DNA of 64,000 bases from NCBI GenBank assembly GCA_013399875.1, contig VXAZ01006383.1, positions 744,001-808,000 of the forward strand, given 5' to 3'. The translations under genes and the position numbers were made by a program. The notes under the pieces were generated by a model, which was given only the letters and a program-made list of their open reading frames with translations, was not told the DNA's origin and searched no databases. This document shows, piece by piece, positions 24,860 to 39,000 of the stretch. Positions within the stretch are counted from its first letter, which is position 1, and each line of letters starts with the position of its first letter. Source of the DNA: Gymnorhina tibicen. Lineage: Eukaryota > Chordata > Aves > Passeriformes > Artamidae.

Positions 24860-25095
24860 ACTTTGGCCGCTGACGTCAGGAGCGCGGGTTTAGGCTCAAA
24901 TAATTCTTGTCAAAATTATTTCCTTCAACTCGCGGCGATGCCCTCGGAGCGGCCGCGCGGCTCCGAACCGCAGTAAACAGCGGCATCTCGAGGCTGTTCG
25001 CGGGTACTGCACGGCAGCCCCGGCCCGGCCTCTCCTCCGCACAGACTTCCACAAGCCGAGGGAGACGGAGCGTGAGGCTGGACGGTTGCCACAGT
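24860..25095. promoter_or_regulatory. Isolated CpG island in the gene desert, with CRE/MARE-like site
   Basis: A sharply bounded GC/CpG-rich block sits about 10 kb upstream of the PCDH9 promoter island, flanked by AT-rich DNA. It opens with the palindrome CTGACGTCAG (24870-24879), a full CRE that also matches 11 central bases of the MAF element. It ends near GGTTGCCA (25084-25091), an RFX-type half-site. Open frames of 72-74 codons span it on both strands without recognisable features. It is likely a distal promoter (a non-coding RNA or an alternative PCDH9 5' exon) or an orphan CpG-island enhancer. Confidence 0.55.
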
Positions 25096-28000
25096 AATCT
25101 TCTATTTTATTCATTTTTTAAGTACTGCTGAATGCATTCTGATTTTAGGACACCAGGAGTCCTAGCACACTGTCACAACAGAGTACTTGGATGCCTTAAG
25201 GCTGTTCATTTAGTCACAAGCATTTAAAGAAATTAGGCTGGCATCCACTGCTAGTGTGAAACCCTGGTTTTGGTTCTGCTAGGGTGACAAAATATTACAT
25301 AAAATTGCCATAATAGAAAATCAGGAAATAGCTTGTATATCATGTAGTTTTGACCAGTGCATGTTTAGATAGTTACCTTTAGTTATTTGTGCTTATTACA
25401 ATGTAATTCAAATTGCACTAAGAAATTTATTGAAAGTATTTTTAAAACCTAACTAAACCCAGCAAATAATAATTCTTAATCCATCAAACAATTGTTTGGA
25501 ACCTATGGTAGGAAACAATATCTGTGAAAGGATGTAAAAGAGAGGCACCTTGTGAATGTCATCTTATATTCACAACTTGACATTACTAGATTTCCATCTT
25601 CCACCTTAGATGCAGTGAGAGGCAGCAATTAACAAAAACCCATTTCACCAAAAGGTGATGACTTATACAGGTCTCTCTCCCTTTTTTTTTATAATTCAGT
25701 TCTGACATTTTATAGGCTAAAAGATTTATCAGATCTTTTTTAGTGAAAACAAGCAAACCACAAACCAAGATTAACTAACCAGCCAAATAAAATACCTATC
25801 TATAAATAATGACTTGCTTGGAAAATTGTTATTGTTTGTCTTAACTCAAGTTGTAGGTTTTTTTCTGTCTAGACCCTAAACATCTTCACATCCTGCAGGT
25901 CTCTGCTATCCCTCCTTTGCCAAAGAAGGACTTATCCCACTTCTGTGTGTCAGAGTTTCAAATTATTTCTCAGGAATTTAAATATCTAAGACTGTGTCTA
26001 ATTTCAGTCATGGGTCAGTCAAGAGTGCAAGCTGCATAGAACTTGAATGCAGGAGGTGCATTAGGATGTAACTCAGTATCTGTTTTACAGATGAGCTGCA
26101 TTTAAAAACATCTAATTGCTTAATGAGGATATACTGTTAATTGAATGAATTAAAAAATGTGGTATGAAATAAAATCAAACAAGACATGATACAGGAATTA
26201 ATTACAGCAAAGTTTTGGTAAAGCTGTCAAGTTAACTACTTAAAAAACATAAAATCTTTGATAGGACAATACTGGCTAAAAAGACAATTTTCCTTTTATA
26301 ATGTTGTTATTTTTGGAATAACCATCCATTTTGAAGGTTGACATCACTTATATCCAACAATAAGCTTATATTAATTTGGGTACATATTATGGGAGTACTG
26401 TTAATATGACAATGGTGACTGAGTTAATGAAAAATGCTGCTGCATCCAGTGCATTATTGTCTGACAAGGAATGTTGCAAACATTTGCAGGAATGAAGGAA
26501 AAGGAATGAAATTACCTGTCAGATGATGCTTTTCTTATTCTAGTGACTCTCTCATGAAGTTTTGTGACAAGGACAATAGGACCATAATTTCATTGTGATC
26601 AAATAACAGTAGTATTGGTAAAATAATTAAAAATACGATTTCAAACCCATTCAAGACCTTGCTTTCTCAGGTAAGGAAGAGACCACAGAGCTGATGGCAG
26701 ACAAAAGTAGAAAGGATGGGGGAAGTACACACCGTCTTCCTGAAGAGACAGAGCCCATGACCTTGCAGGAGTAGGTGCCTCATCAGGCACAGCTCCAGTG
26801 GGCTTGGGTGTTGCCTGGTAAATGCATTTATAAGGAGAAAAAAAATGTGTTGCTGCAGTTGCACAGAATCCTTCTTATTTCATCCATTCTCTTTTATTTT
26901 CAGACAGAAGAACACTCCTGCGCGGAGCTCGAGAGGCCACATATGCAGCAGAGGGTAAGTTTCTGCACATTAGTGCTTCTAACATGCTCACTAATGTTTA
27001 TACATCTCCAGAGGGCTTTGGTGTAGGAAGACAGTTGCTCTAGCAGGGTATCTGGAGGTAAAGTGTGAACTCTAATGAAAGAAGTGAAAAAAGCAAACAG
27101 CTGGGCTTCCTATCTCAAGATAGCTGGGGAAATGGAAGCAATCCACAGGAGCATCATATATGAAAATGTGATCTCTTGCAGGAGATACTACTTTTTTTTT
27201 TGGTAGCAAAGTAAGGATTTATGCAATTTAGCTGTAGAAATTATACACATTTAAGAAGTACTAGGTAGCAAAAGATGTGGGAGTATTCCGACAAGAAAGG
27301 GCTGTAGTCACAAAGGCCAAGATCAAAGCAAGAAACAAAGTTAATACCGAAAAAAAGGATATAAATTAGGAAACAAAAGGAGAAAGAAAGCAGTATCTGT
27401 GTAAGTCCGTTAAAATTAAACTAGGATTTTTGGTTGGTGGTTATACAATGATGCTTTTAAGCTGAATTTCTGGGTTGATGAGAATATTTACATTTTATAC
27501 TTGCTGCCATTTGATGGTACCAGAGTGAAGTTGCGCAGTTGTGAAGTTGTCAGTGGCCTAATGCCTTGACCTCTATTGCCCTTAGAGGGTGATATAGTTC
27601 AGTGTTAAAGGCACTGCCAGTTTGTCTCAAGCTGTCCCCACCAAATAGTTTCAGTGCTTGAAAAAATGGATTCTGTGCTCAGTGGAAAAGATTACAGAAA
27701 TACAATTGCTCCAAGTGTGAAATCTCAAAGTAAAATTCTTGCTGTTACTACTTTCCAAAATGCAACTTTTGCACAAAATTAGTTTTGTTCGCTCATTACA
27801 AATGAATATTTGTTTTAAAGTGGGTAGGGATGTTCATGAACTATTAGCATGCTAAGTGTTCTCTAATCATCTGCACTACTGCCCTGTTATATGAAATGTT
27901 GAGGTGTTGTTTCTGTTTATAGAGTGTTTATTTTTCTGGAGGAAAGCCAGGAATTTCCATTTCCACAAGTATAGTTCACTGGTAAAGATACTATAGTCAT

Positions 28001-28519
28001 TCATGAATTCATTTTTGGGAGAGACATGGTACAATTTAAAAACTGTAGGAAGGAACAACTCTGACAAATCACATTTTTCTCTGCTACACTTAGTTTTTAC
28101 TTTCTCAGTAATAGTTAATTACATGCTGTATTGAAAAACCTCCACTGCACTGACAAGCAGTTGAGAAACAGCAGGAGTTTATGAAGCAAATATCTCTCCT
28201 TACATACCAATTCATGGAACTGGGAAGCTCTCTTATAGACAGCAATATAGATGAGGGTAAAGAAGATAGTGAGAACAAGCTTTAGTTGATGGTGTCAGAG
28301 GATTGCTGCTGGAACCATCTATTAAATGTGGATTCCCGGTATTGGACTAGATAATCACACTGAATTGATAGGATAGCACAGCTTGCAATGGCAGGAATAT
28401 GTTTGCTGAAAATTTATGTCCAGGTTGCCTTGAAGCTGCCAGCCTCATACCAATATAAGATTTCCTTGTCTGTAGAGATGAATTTTGTCATAAACATCTG
28501 GAAACTTACCATTTCTGAC

Positions 28520-28537
28520 TGCAGCTGGTCAGCTGCA
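28520..28537. promoter_or_regulatory. Paired CAGCTG E-boxes in an inverted repeat
   Basis: TGCAGCTG-GT-CAGCTGCA is a perfect 8-bp inverted repeat around two bases. It contains two CAGCTG E-boxes, the form favoured by proneural Ascl1-type and myogenic bHLH factors, 8 bp apart. It is a candidate enhancer element in the PCDH9 desert. Confidence 0.35.
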
Positions 28538-29697
28538 AACCCATTTGAAACCACTGCCATGTCACACCTAACACCAGCATCAACAGAAATGCAGGTCTCA
28601 ATAAAAGTGAGTCCAGAAGACACCTTATGGTTTGAGGGCATGAAAAGCTTCATATTCTCAAATGACAGTTTTAGAAGCAGCTTGTACCTGTTTAAAAGAG
28701 AAAAAACAATCCAAACCTTAATCTTTTCTTTTTTTCTCTAAGGAAAACGCCCAAGTTTGATATTGTGTTTTTAGCTTTTGGCAAGTATGCTGTATTGGGG
28801 AGATTTTGCACAACCACAGATCTATGAACGTGAGAGCACTTGCATTCCTGCTCTTCAGGTTGTCAGTTTTAGGGCATATATGTCCATTAATAATTTTAAA
28901 AACATTATAAGTATGGAGATTCACATTTAGACTTTCAGGCTTGTGCTTGATTTCCATCAATACAAGGAGCTCTGTTTTATATATGTTCTATCATTAATTA
29001 TGCGAGGCTCAGACAAGCTGTCTCAACAGTAGGTCAAAGGCAGCAGCACACTATAGCATGTCTTCAAGTCCTCACTGTTGATCTCCTAGTTAAGGACTTC
29101 GCTGGAGTGCTCTGTGATTCCCATCTAGTCTATATATTCAGATTCCCTTTACAAATTAAAACACAAAGTGAAGAAGAAGGAAAAAAAAGTGGGAAAGTTA
29201 ATTTTCTGCTCTGAAGTTGAGCCTTCAGGAGACCCATCCAGGGAGTAATGGAAATCTAGAGTGGAAATATCCCAGATTTATATTCTCATATGCCAGTGGG
29301 TTTCTGTTTCTGAACATCAGATTCAAAGTCAGTTAAGAAATGTCATGATTTTCTGCACGGGCTCTCTGAAATCTGAATTCTTTACATAGCATATAATTTG
29401 CAGAGAGAGGCCCTGGTGGAACTTCCCTCTGCATTCACACAGTAAGAAAGCGAGCAACTGAAAGAACTCCAAGAGAGAACAAAAGGACAAAACCAAAGCA
29501 AACTAAAAAAAATGTTGCTTAGCAATGCATCCTGTACCACTCCAGGGGGATGGTCTTTGTCCCAGATATTTACATGTTGTGAGTAGAATTTACTGAAAAG
29601 CAGCGAAGCATTTACGCAAAGCCAAAAACATAAATAAATGGTGAACTGCATTTTTTTTGGCCCTGGAAAGATCAAACTAGAAGGAAAGACACAAGCA

Positions 29698-29723
29698 AAA
29701 AATGCATGTATACATGCATTTTT
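29698..29723. repeat. 26-bp perfect palindrome without spacer
   Basis: The left arm AAAAATGCATGTA (29698-29710) is followed directly by its exact reverse complement (29711-29723). Symmetry breaks at the next base on each side. It contains two ATGCAT words. Perfect spacer-less palindromes of this length can extrude cruciforms. Confidence 0.9.
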
Positions 29724-32700
29724 AAAAGTTACTAATTTGGAAAAAGGTGGGTTTTGTTTGGGATTTTTTTAGATTTTCCTTACTTGTCCTTTCTGCTCTT
29801 ACCCTATTTGTGCCATTTGGTTCAATGCACTGAGTGATAGTTCTGTTAGGGATCATTTTTATATTTGCAGCTTTGGGCCTGTGAAAGCTTCAGAGTGGTG
29901 AAAGAAGAAATATTTAACTTTAAAAAATGAATGTTGGAAGAGTGGCAGACTAGAAAAATTTCAGAGTTTAATATTTCTTTTACTGCTTTCATGACTTAAG
30001 AATTTTAAGAAACTGAGGAACTGGAAGAATGGAAAAAGTGGAAAAAATCCAGCTACATTGCTCATATTATTGAATTTAATAGCAAGGAGCAGGAAAATAA
30101 AAAGACAAACTGAGAGCCTTTCAACATTTATGTTAATTACTGTCTCCAAATCTTTTGAGGATTATAGTTGAAAAAATCTGTAGGGAAAAAAAATTAAATC
30201 TATATCAATTGTCTGCATTCTTCCTGGTGTTTTGTTTTTGGGTTTTTTTCTAGAAAGGCTTGCCTATTTAGACATCTCCTTTTCCTCCATTTATGTTTGG
30301 CTTCCTTTCCAGCAGACTGCTACAGACCTCATTCCAAATTGGTGACAGTGTACTTTTTATACTTTCCCTTCTGGTACAGCACATTCAAATGATAAAAAGC
30401 CTTATCATGTGCATGTGCTCACTGAGTACACGAAACCCAGGCATCGTGCATATTAGTTTTTCTCATGGATTGATTGGTGCCATGCTTTAGGTTGCAGGTT
30501 TCATAGTTTCCTATGAGGTACATTTCCTAGTGCAGCATCACACGCTGTCTGAGGTATATTCCACAGCTTTTTTTAATTCCATTTTATTTTAGCATTTTAT
30601 CAGGTATAATGCACAGCATTTTTTATAGCAAACTCTTGCTATGAACATTTTACAGCTTAAACTTGCATATGTATGAAAATACATAGAGATGGCAGGGCAC
30701 GAATGAAGCAGGAGGTTGAGAATATTTTTAACCTCTAACATGCTCAACACTGTGCAAAACTCCATTTATTTTATGGTGGAATTTGTACATGTCTTCCAAG
30801 GATAAATAAAAAAAAGTTGGATTTAAGGCACAGAAAGTGTCATATTTCGGCTCTAATATTACAAGGCAGAGACACCTTGCTGTTTGTGCCAGTATAGATA
30901 ACTATGTTCTTTTATCACCTTAGAAGGAATCCTTCTGAGGAATAGAAATCCTCAGTACCTTACTGATCTGTTCTTCTTAAACAAGCAAGTCCTCTGCTTC
31001 ATGGCTGCACAAGCGAATGACATTTTACGATGTAAGAAATGTGAGAGAAATACACACAGGATTAGTTGCTTGTCCCCCAGTAATCCCTTAAATTCTTTTA
31101 GCCTTTCCTACCGCTCACCACTGTGTCACGGTGACATGTTAAACAGCCTGAGTTATTTGTTTGTTCACAGTTTCCATGAGCAGTGTGTTTTTCTGAAAGG
31201 CTGTGCTGGACAGCAAGGTCAAAAGATGCTGCTTTGTTTTGTCCTGGATTTTGCACCCTCTGAAGGGAGAGAGAGATGGTGTTATCTCTGAGAGTGAGTT
31301 TAGAGGCTTTGCTGGACAACCTTTGGCAAGTGCAGGGTGGAGCAGGCAGGGAGCCTGCAGCTGGCGTGCGAATCGGCGAGAAAGCAGAGAGCACAGACAC
31401 AGAGGTGACAGAAAGGAAACTTTCAGAGACAGTCAGAGAGAGTCTGCTGCAATCCACTTCTAAAACTGCAGGATGGAGAACAAGGTCAGAAGGAAGGACG
31501 GGCACAGTGGATAGGGGAGAGATTTGTTTTCAAATGGTTTAAGCTTTTTTCCCCAGAAAATCTTCCTTTCTCTATTGTAATGGTTACCTTGTCCTCACCT
31601 GTGACCTAATGAATGATGATTTTTAATGCTAAAAGCCCCGTTTTGTGGTTTGACGTAAGGACCGAGGTTGGCACACCTACCTCATGTCTCTGGCTGACTC
31701 AGTGTCACATCACATTGACTTGCAATTTGCACAATGAACAGCCTCTTGGACACAGGACAAGAGGAAAGACTTACCGCACTGCCAGTCTATATCCAGAAGA
31801 ACTGAAGTGGAAAAAGACTTACAGTTTCCCAAAACAGGGAAGGGGATATGAAGGTAACATTTCTGAACTGGATGTAGCGTAGAGTATTTCTTCTCTAGTG
31901 CCAAGTCAGCTGCTGCTGGGAGCTTATTAACCTCTGTGTATGGCCATTGAGGAATGAATTCCTATCAGTTTACAAGGCATAGAAAATGTTATAAGGCAGA
32001 AGATGGAAAAAGACATGATAGGACAAACTGAGAGCAGTCTGAAGGGCACATCTTTTTATTAAGCCTGCTGAACATTGCCTCCTGTAATAGAAGACTGCAG
32101 ATCTTCCCAGGTTTTGTAAATAACTTGGTGTTTCTTTCCTCCATTACAGTAAATATACAGCATATGTTTAAGACTGGGCTTTAGACTTTCTTTACCCCCC
32201 ATCCTCTGTTTTGCCATAGTTGCAGGTTCTCTGGAACAAACACCTTTACTAATTATATACTAATAGCCTGACATTGATTTAATTTTATCCAAACATTCCT
32301 AATTGCCTTTGGAAAGTTAGAAATGTGAATAAAAGTACGAATACCCTCGTAAAAGCAAAAGGGAGTCAGTCGGTCAGTCAGTTAGTTGCCAGTCACAAAA
32401 ATGAGGCTCATATAGGAAAGAAAAATAGTGCCTTTCAGTAGTAACTTTGCCCCTCCCAAAGTTAAGTATAACCAGTTAGATAATGACTGTGCTATTATTC
32501 TAAATCGAATGTGATTTTTTTTTTTTTGTAAGTATTGGAGGAAACCACATGGGAAATAACTGCAGAAACTTAGACAAAAGAGAATCAGGTCCATAGTGCA
32601 TGCCTCTGAAATGTCCACAAATGGCTTGAGACAAAATATCTATGCATCCTCATATTGTGTTTATCTAGTAATGCTGTCTTCTCTCTTGACTTCATTTTTT

Positions 32701-33473
32701 TTTCTTTTCCATGTCCCCCTTTTTACCACTGTTTGGGTGGAGATGTGTATGTTTGTAAAGGATTTTTCAAGGAAACAAGTCAGATGATTACTGAAAGCAT
32801 GAAGCATTTCTTCCACTTGAGCACAATAAGCCCAGAAGGACTTTTCTACTCCCTGCCAGGGGGCTGAACAGACCCGTGCCATGATTTTAGAGGCTGCAGA
32901 GAATGGGTAGGTGCAACCAGCACAGGTTTTTCCCTCCAATAAGTGCGACAAAAAATAATAGTTTCTTGTAGCAAAGTTTTGGACTTTGAATTCAAAGGGG
33001 AACATAATGCAAAGTCCCAATGGCCCACGGGTTTCCGGGAAGGGAATTAGGCAGAAAGTCCATAGGTTGACTGGACTATAAACTGAATGGATGTGTGTGT
33101 GCGTACTTTGGTGACTGTGTGCATCCCATTTATCATAACTTTACTTCTTTTTTTGCATGTGTATTTATCTCAGACAATTTTTATTTTTTAATTGAGATTA
33201 TTATAAACTTCTGGGTTTTTTGTAGTTTATAAGAACCATCTTTAGGAACTATTTTGCTGATACATTAAAAATAAATCACTTTTCACAAACTGCTCTTAGG
33301 TAAAACTGCAGTAAAACAGTGCAAGTTCAGTTGGAGAAAAATAAAGATAAAAAGCCAAGAGAACGAAGCTCTTTTCTTCAGTATTAAAAAACAAGATAGC
33401 CTGTGTGATTGTTTCTCAGTGTTTTGGAGTAGTCTCTCACCTCTGTCAACTGAGCTGTGGTGATGCTTTCACA

Positions 33474-33495
33474 GATAACATGAAAACATGTTATC
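33474..33495. repeat. 9-bp inverted repeat, 4-base loop
   Basis: GATAACATG-AAAA-CATGTTATC. It is AT-rich and isolated, with no T-tract or partner suggesting a terminator or RNA gene. Confidence 0.8.
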
Positions 33496-36021
33496 ACTGA
33501 GTAATTTCTGACCTTATTCAAAGATATCTCTTTCTTTACTTTATTCATCAAAAAGCTCTGTGCACTGTTGTGCAGCACCCTTGGTGCTTGCAGTACTTTG
33601 TTGCTGGTAAGCTGAATCTCCAGCACAACAGTAGGTAGCTACTGATCAATAGCGACCGAAGGTGACACATTTCCAGAAGATGCCAGCTGTGAGCTTCTGA
33701 GCCCTCTGGAGAACGAAGCTTGGCATGACACACACCCAGAATCTTAAACAGCCTGTTTTATCCCGATTCTGTAGTCGTTACTGATCCATGCATCTCTGAA
33801 AGCAGTCTCTTTCCACAAAGCTGTGCTTACTTTATGAGCTTCAAAATGGCAGCTTTAAAGGTGAATAGGATCCAAGCAGCAATCACATTCTTCTTCACAG
33901 AACTTGGTGCTTGTTGCCAAAACTATTGTTTCTATGATAAGCTGTATTACCAGTCTAACTTAATTAGCTAAATGACATTATTTAGTGGCAAGTTCTCCAG
34001 TACATCTCCACTAACCATTGCATATTTAATGTAAATTTTATTCATGTAAATATGCTGGCAAGTGGGCAAAAATGAGATGGACAGAGGACAGAAAAGGCAG
34101 TTGAACAGAGGGGCCCTTCCTACACAGTATTTGACCGATGAGGGTGCAAAGTGAAAGGAGAAGGACTATTTCCCATGGTGGATTTTGTTAAAGTCTTTAT
34201 TCTTGAGTCACAAGAGCTAATTGCTGTCAAGAAAAATGTGCTAAGGCAGCAGATAGAAAACAGGTGACATATCGAGTGAAAACTGGTTTCCAGGTGCACT
34301 TGCCCAGGCACAGAGGGAGCATCTGCCAGTTACCTCTTTCCTTTCACTTACTTAATGGGTAGAAGAACAACTCCCAGGTGTTTTGAGACAGTTGTAGGAA
34401 TGACTTGAAACACATACTCCCCTAGAAATCTTTTCCATAGAGGAAATTAGAAGACTCCAGAGGGGTAACTGCATTCTCCTTTGGACAGCACACAGCATGC
34501 ACTGTACCACTTACCGTGAGACTGCCCAACATATGACGGTAGATGACACTACAGGATTTTATTGTATTTACTGTCGGTGACATCCAATGCTTGATAGCTA
34601 TCAAAGGGCTGTTTATGTACTTTGCTATACTACTTTGATGGATATCATGCCTTGGCTTTCATTTCCCTGCTTTTTAATATAATTTGTAATCCTGTGGCAT
34701 CAACTCAGATCAGCTTTATGTAAGTGTCTTCAAGTTCCTTCACTGTGTATTTAACTGTTGCTTTCTTATGCAGAGGGTTACACTCCTAGGTATTTCTGTC
34801 TGGATGTGCCTCAAAAACCAGAGTAATGACCCTGTTATATTTAACTCAGAAAAAAATCTAACCCTCTTGCTGCCATAAAATATGGGTAATTTTTCAAAGT
34901 CCTGTTAAACATAAACTGTGTGCAGATCATCCCTGGTGTATTTGTAGGGGTGTGACCGGATGTATATATTCCACCTTTGAGTTGTCTGTTTATCTACTTG
35001 TTTATACTATGTATGGTATGTTCTGCTTGAAAACAGTTTCACATCTGTAGAGGAAATGGAAGAGTAACAGTGAATTTCAGAAAATAGAACGAAAATTGCG
35101 AATTGTAGAACAAAACAGGTCTGGATATGGACCACCAGGGAGTGTCACACAGGTCACAGCCCACTTTCTCGTAATTGTGTCATGGGTAGAAAAGAGGGTT
35201 TTGGAACCAGAACTCAGGTGAATTATTTGAGACATCTGTGGTTTGTGAACTGGTCATCCTGTGAAAGGACTTGCTATTTCATTGAATCAACTTTCCCTGG
35301 ACAATATCCAGTCAAGGCCTCTCTCACACCAAACACCCATTCATGGTGCTAAAACAATCAACTGAATTACCAGCAGCATCTGAAACTATAATGCAAGACA
35401 GGGACTGAGCAGGAAAGACTAAGAGTGCTTTGAAAGTCCTGTCAGTGGGACTCTGATGGACTCAGATGAGACTACTTTAGTAGAAAATCCTTAATGGCCA
35501 GATTTTAAATGTTCTAGTATTTTGTCTCCACACTTTGTACCTCATAAATTGTACCAGAATTCTTCAGTTTTGCAGCTGTTATTGTAATTAGCAAACTAAA
35601 TTACTTTTGCTTTTAAACCCCTGAATCACAGCTAACTGCTTAATGCCACTGCCATAAACTTGTGCTTTATTGACATCTTAAGCCCCTTCATTGTGAGAAC
35701 ACCTTTTCTTCTCTCAAACATTCCTCTGCGAGTAACAGTCACCTATCCCTACCCAAACAAGTTGCTCATCAAGCAGCTCTCAACCTAGCTGAGACAGCTA
35801 GTGATCAGTGGGTTAGTAAGCAATTTTTCTCAAACGTTTGTTTATGTGTTAAGGGCCTAATTTAGCCTTCCTCCTTCTAAAACTGTGGCTGTAGTTGACC
35901 CTGAAACTTCACAACACATTTTTCTGTGTTCAGGGGAATTAGAAAAAAAATCAGTGCAGACAATTTAGCTCATCTCAGAGGTTCTTTTCCACTACCGGTG
36001 CTGAACAGTTATGTAAATTTA

Positions 36022-36026
<5 letters not shown>

Positions 36027-36054
<28 letters not shown>
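36027..36054. repeat. Poly-A run (A28)
   Basis: A mononucleotide run of 28 A is preceded by AAATTTAAAATT. It might be the tail of a retroposed sequence inserted on the plus strand, but the sequence before it matches no element or gene I recognise. Confidence 0.9.
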
Positions 36055-36059
<5 letters not shown>

Positions 36060-39000
36060 AATCTGCTGCATGTCACCTGTGATGATTGCATTTCATTGGT
36101 ATCTCATTGGTATCTTGAACTCATTCCTTTGCTTATAAAGGAGATTGGGTCCTTTGATATGAATGAAACACAGATAAAAATTGTTGTTACCAAATCACGT
36201 ACATATCTGGTGAAACTCCACTGGTTTTGTCACATTTCAAGAGGGTGAATTTAATATAATACTTTTAAAACCATTAGTAACTTGAGAAGGATTTGAAATG
36301 AAATGCTTTAGTATTTACAGATCAGTGCATTGATCACTGATAAAGAGGTAATAAAGAGATACTCTGCACACCTAGGACGTTTCACCTACCTCTCCATGTG
36401 GATGTGAGGCCATCAGAAATTGATACCTTGAACCTGCATCTCTATGTGCCTAACCATAATTACAGTATAGTAATGTGTTGTAATTCAGATGCTGTGCTTG
36501 ATATAAATGCAGTACAATTTTGTTCTTTTCCAGGTCATCAGGGAGATTGATAAGGATCCAGAGAAGAATTTATGTACTGCAATACCTAATTTCTGAGAGT
36601 TCTGCAGACAAGCTGTTTTTTCTCCTTTCTTCAATGCATTGGTAAAGGGAGATGTCCCAGAAACTTGCAAGCCAGTCAGAGATTCACATGAAATAGTAAA
36701 GTTCTTTGAAAATACTCGGGGTAGAGAAAGGTATTAAACTCTTACTCAAGAAGACATACTTATTTCTCTGACACAAGAATTCTTTTATATAAGAACCTGA
36801 GACACCACTTTTACACACTGCTACGCAAAACCTGACAAATAAAAACTGAACAATAAGGAAGTCTACAGAAAAGTCCCAGCCACTCTCAATATAGTAATAG
36901 AGTATTCATCTCAAAGGAGGCCAGGGTTAGAGGTGAGGATTCAGTTCTCAGAGTCTCTGTCCTAGGAGACTGTAAGATACTGGATGAAAGTGTTTTGTGT
37001 GATGCTGTTCAAACACATAGGAGAGCTGGCCATACTGGAAGTCCCTGATGAGACCAGGCATTTAACAACCTTACCAGGGTGTAAGCACAAAGCAGTACAG
37101 TAGGATCAGAACCTCTCCTATGGAGATCATTGGACAGGGAATAAAGGTGGCCTATAGATGTAGGTGGCAGTCTGGCAAAAGGTTTCTGGGTAACGCAGTA
37201 AAGCCACAGTGTCGGTGCTTGGTTTGCAAGTCCTTTTTCAGATGTTTCCTAATATGACAATAACACAGTCACAGCACTTCCCACACCAAAATATGTTTAG
37301 AGCAGATCACTAGCACAGAGTCTAAATTTGTTGTGAATTCTTCAGCACTGCAGGCTACATTTTTTCTTAGTTTCCAGATTACACAAACCTCCAGTGTAAG
37401 CTGTTGTCCTGTTAATGTTACATATCAGAGTATGGCCAAACCTTGTTTTCTAAAAAGATGAAAAGGTGCTTGTCACAACTGTAAGTAGCTCTCTGTGATC
37501 TAAGCAGTACTGAAAATAATATTTTCTTTTTCTCCCTGTTTTATCTGTGTTTAAGCAGACTAAAGAAGAAATATAAAGAATGTAAGAGACTCTCAGAAGT
37601 CCATGTAGCTTGTTAAAAGTTCATGAGGAAATATGTAGCAATATTTAGGAAATGACTAATACCTTCTGAAAAAAAAGCTTTCCCTTTTGCTAAAAGGCAT
37701 TTCTATTTTCCATTTTCCTCTTGGATTCCACAAGATGCCAGAAACATGAATTAAAAATATGGAAATATTCCAGAATAAAAGTAAGGCTTATCTAAGTCTT
37801 CTTAGATCCATCTGTCTTCTCAAAGAGATTTAGTTCCTTTCTTCACCTGAGAAATGCCAGGATGAAAAAGAACAAAAAATGTTAACAAGAAAGAAACAAA
37901 TACCTAGCAAAATATGAGCAAGAAAGTGTTGCAATGCCTCTGCAGAGCCAAGTACTTAAATTAATTTTTGAAATTCTGGACTTTTTGAAATAAAGAATTA
38001 CTGCTGCTGTAAGCCTCAAAATAATTTCGAAATGCCTAAAAAAATTAAAAATGAGAATTTCATTAAAGTGTAAAACTGTTTAAATGTTCAATCTGGACAA
38101 GTTGTCCCAACTCATTCCTTTATTGATTGAGCTATATATAGAGGAAATGTCAGAGCTGAAGGTGTCACAGAATCTATATTTAAGCAGATATTCTATTTAT
38201 GGCTACTCAAATATTCAGACATTTAAATGACAAAGAACTATAGGAAACAATGTACCAAATTTGTACATCATAAAATGGTGCTGTTGAGCTCAGTGCAACT
38301 TCCAGGTGTAAAAAGTGTCAGAATTTAATTCCATACCTTTATCTTCAGATATCACCAGCAGGGAAATGGATTTCTTTTTTAATTCTTGGAGGACCCTTCT
38401 AGCCATTAGACAGAACTACTAAATGGATCAACAAGAACCTGCAAATGGGATTTTTCTGTAGCTTTGCTGTTGCTGAAAATGGGACATAACTGCCAAAACT
38501 ATTGCTTGTGTTGTAGTACAAATTCTCTCCTGATGTAAAATGATACAATTCCATTGACTGCAATGACATTACACCCAATTTATGCCAGAAAAATATGTAG
38601 CTCTTTATCCATTTATCTATAAGCTGGTTGCTGTGACTTAATTTCAAATGAATTATGTTACTGTTCTTGGTCTGTGCCCTTGCAGCACTTTATTACATAG
38701 AAGGCTAGTTCAGCAGAAATAAATAAATATGTGATTTGCAGTCTCAGCAAATGTCCTAGCCAGGAACAATGGCCTCTCTGCAGTGTTCCAGACTAATTGC
38801 CCCCAATTTTCTGCTCTAACCTTCATATGCAATTCATTCCTTTCTTGCACTATTCTCCTTACTCTTTTTCCACTCTATCCTCATGTTCAGATTTTCTCCA
38901 GTGTCAGCAAGACTTTAACCATCAGCTCTTACGTATTCAAATTCCTTTAGAGAATAACTTCCTCTACAGTGATCATAAGAAACATGTATTACATTTAAGA

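Noticed and set aside
28388..28741. A 117-codon plus frame and an opposing 79-codon minus frame
   Set aside because: No recognisable family, no splice context, and both strands are open over the same bases. I could not link either to a protein or retrocopy.
31098..31505. A 135-codon minus-strand frame
   Set aside because: Ser/Leu/Thr-rich chance translation with overlapping plus frames of similar length and no domain.
32853..32866. CTCF-like GCCAGGGGGCTG
   Set aside because: Only the central CCAGGGGGC fits. Four of the 14 consensus positions fail, so it is weaker than the sites at 8312 and 61068.
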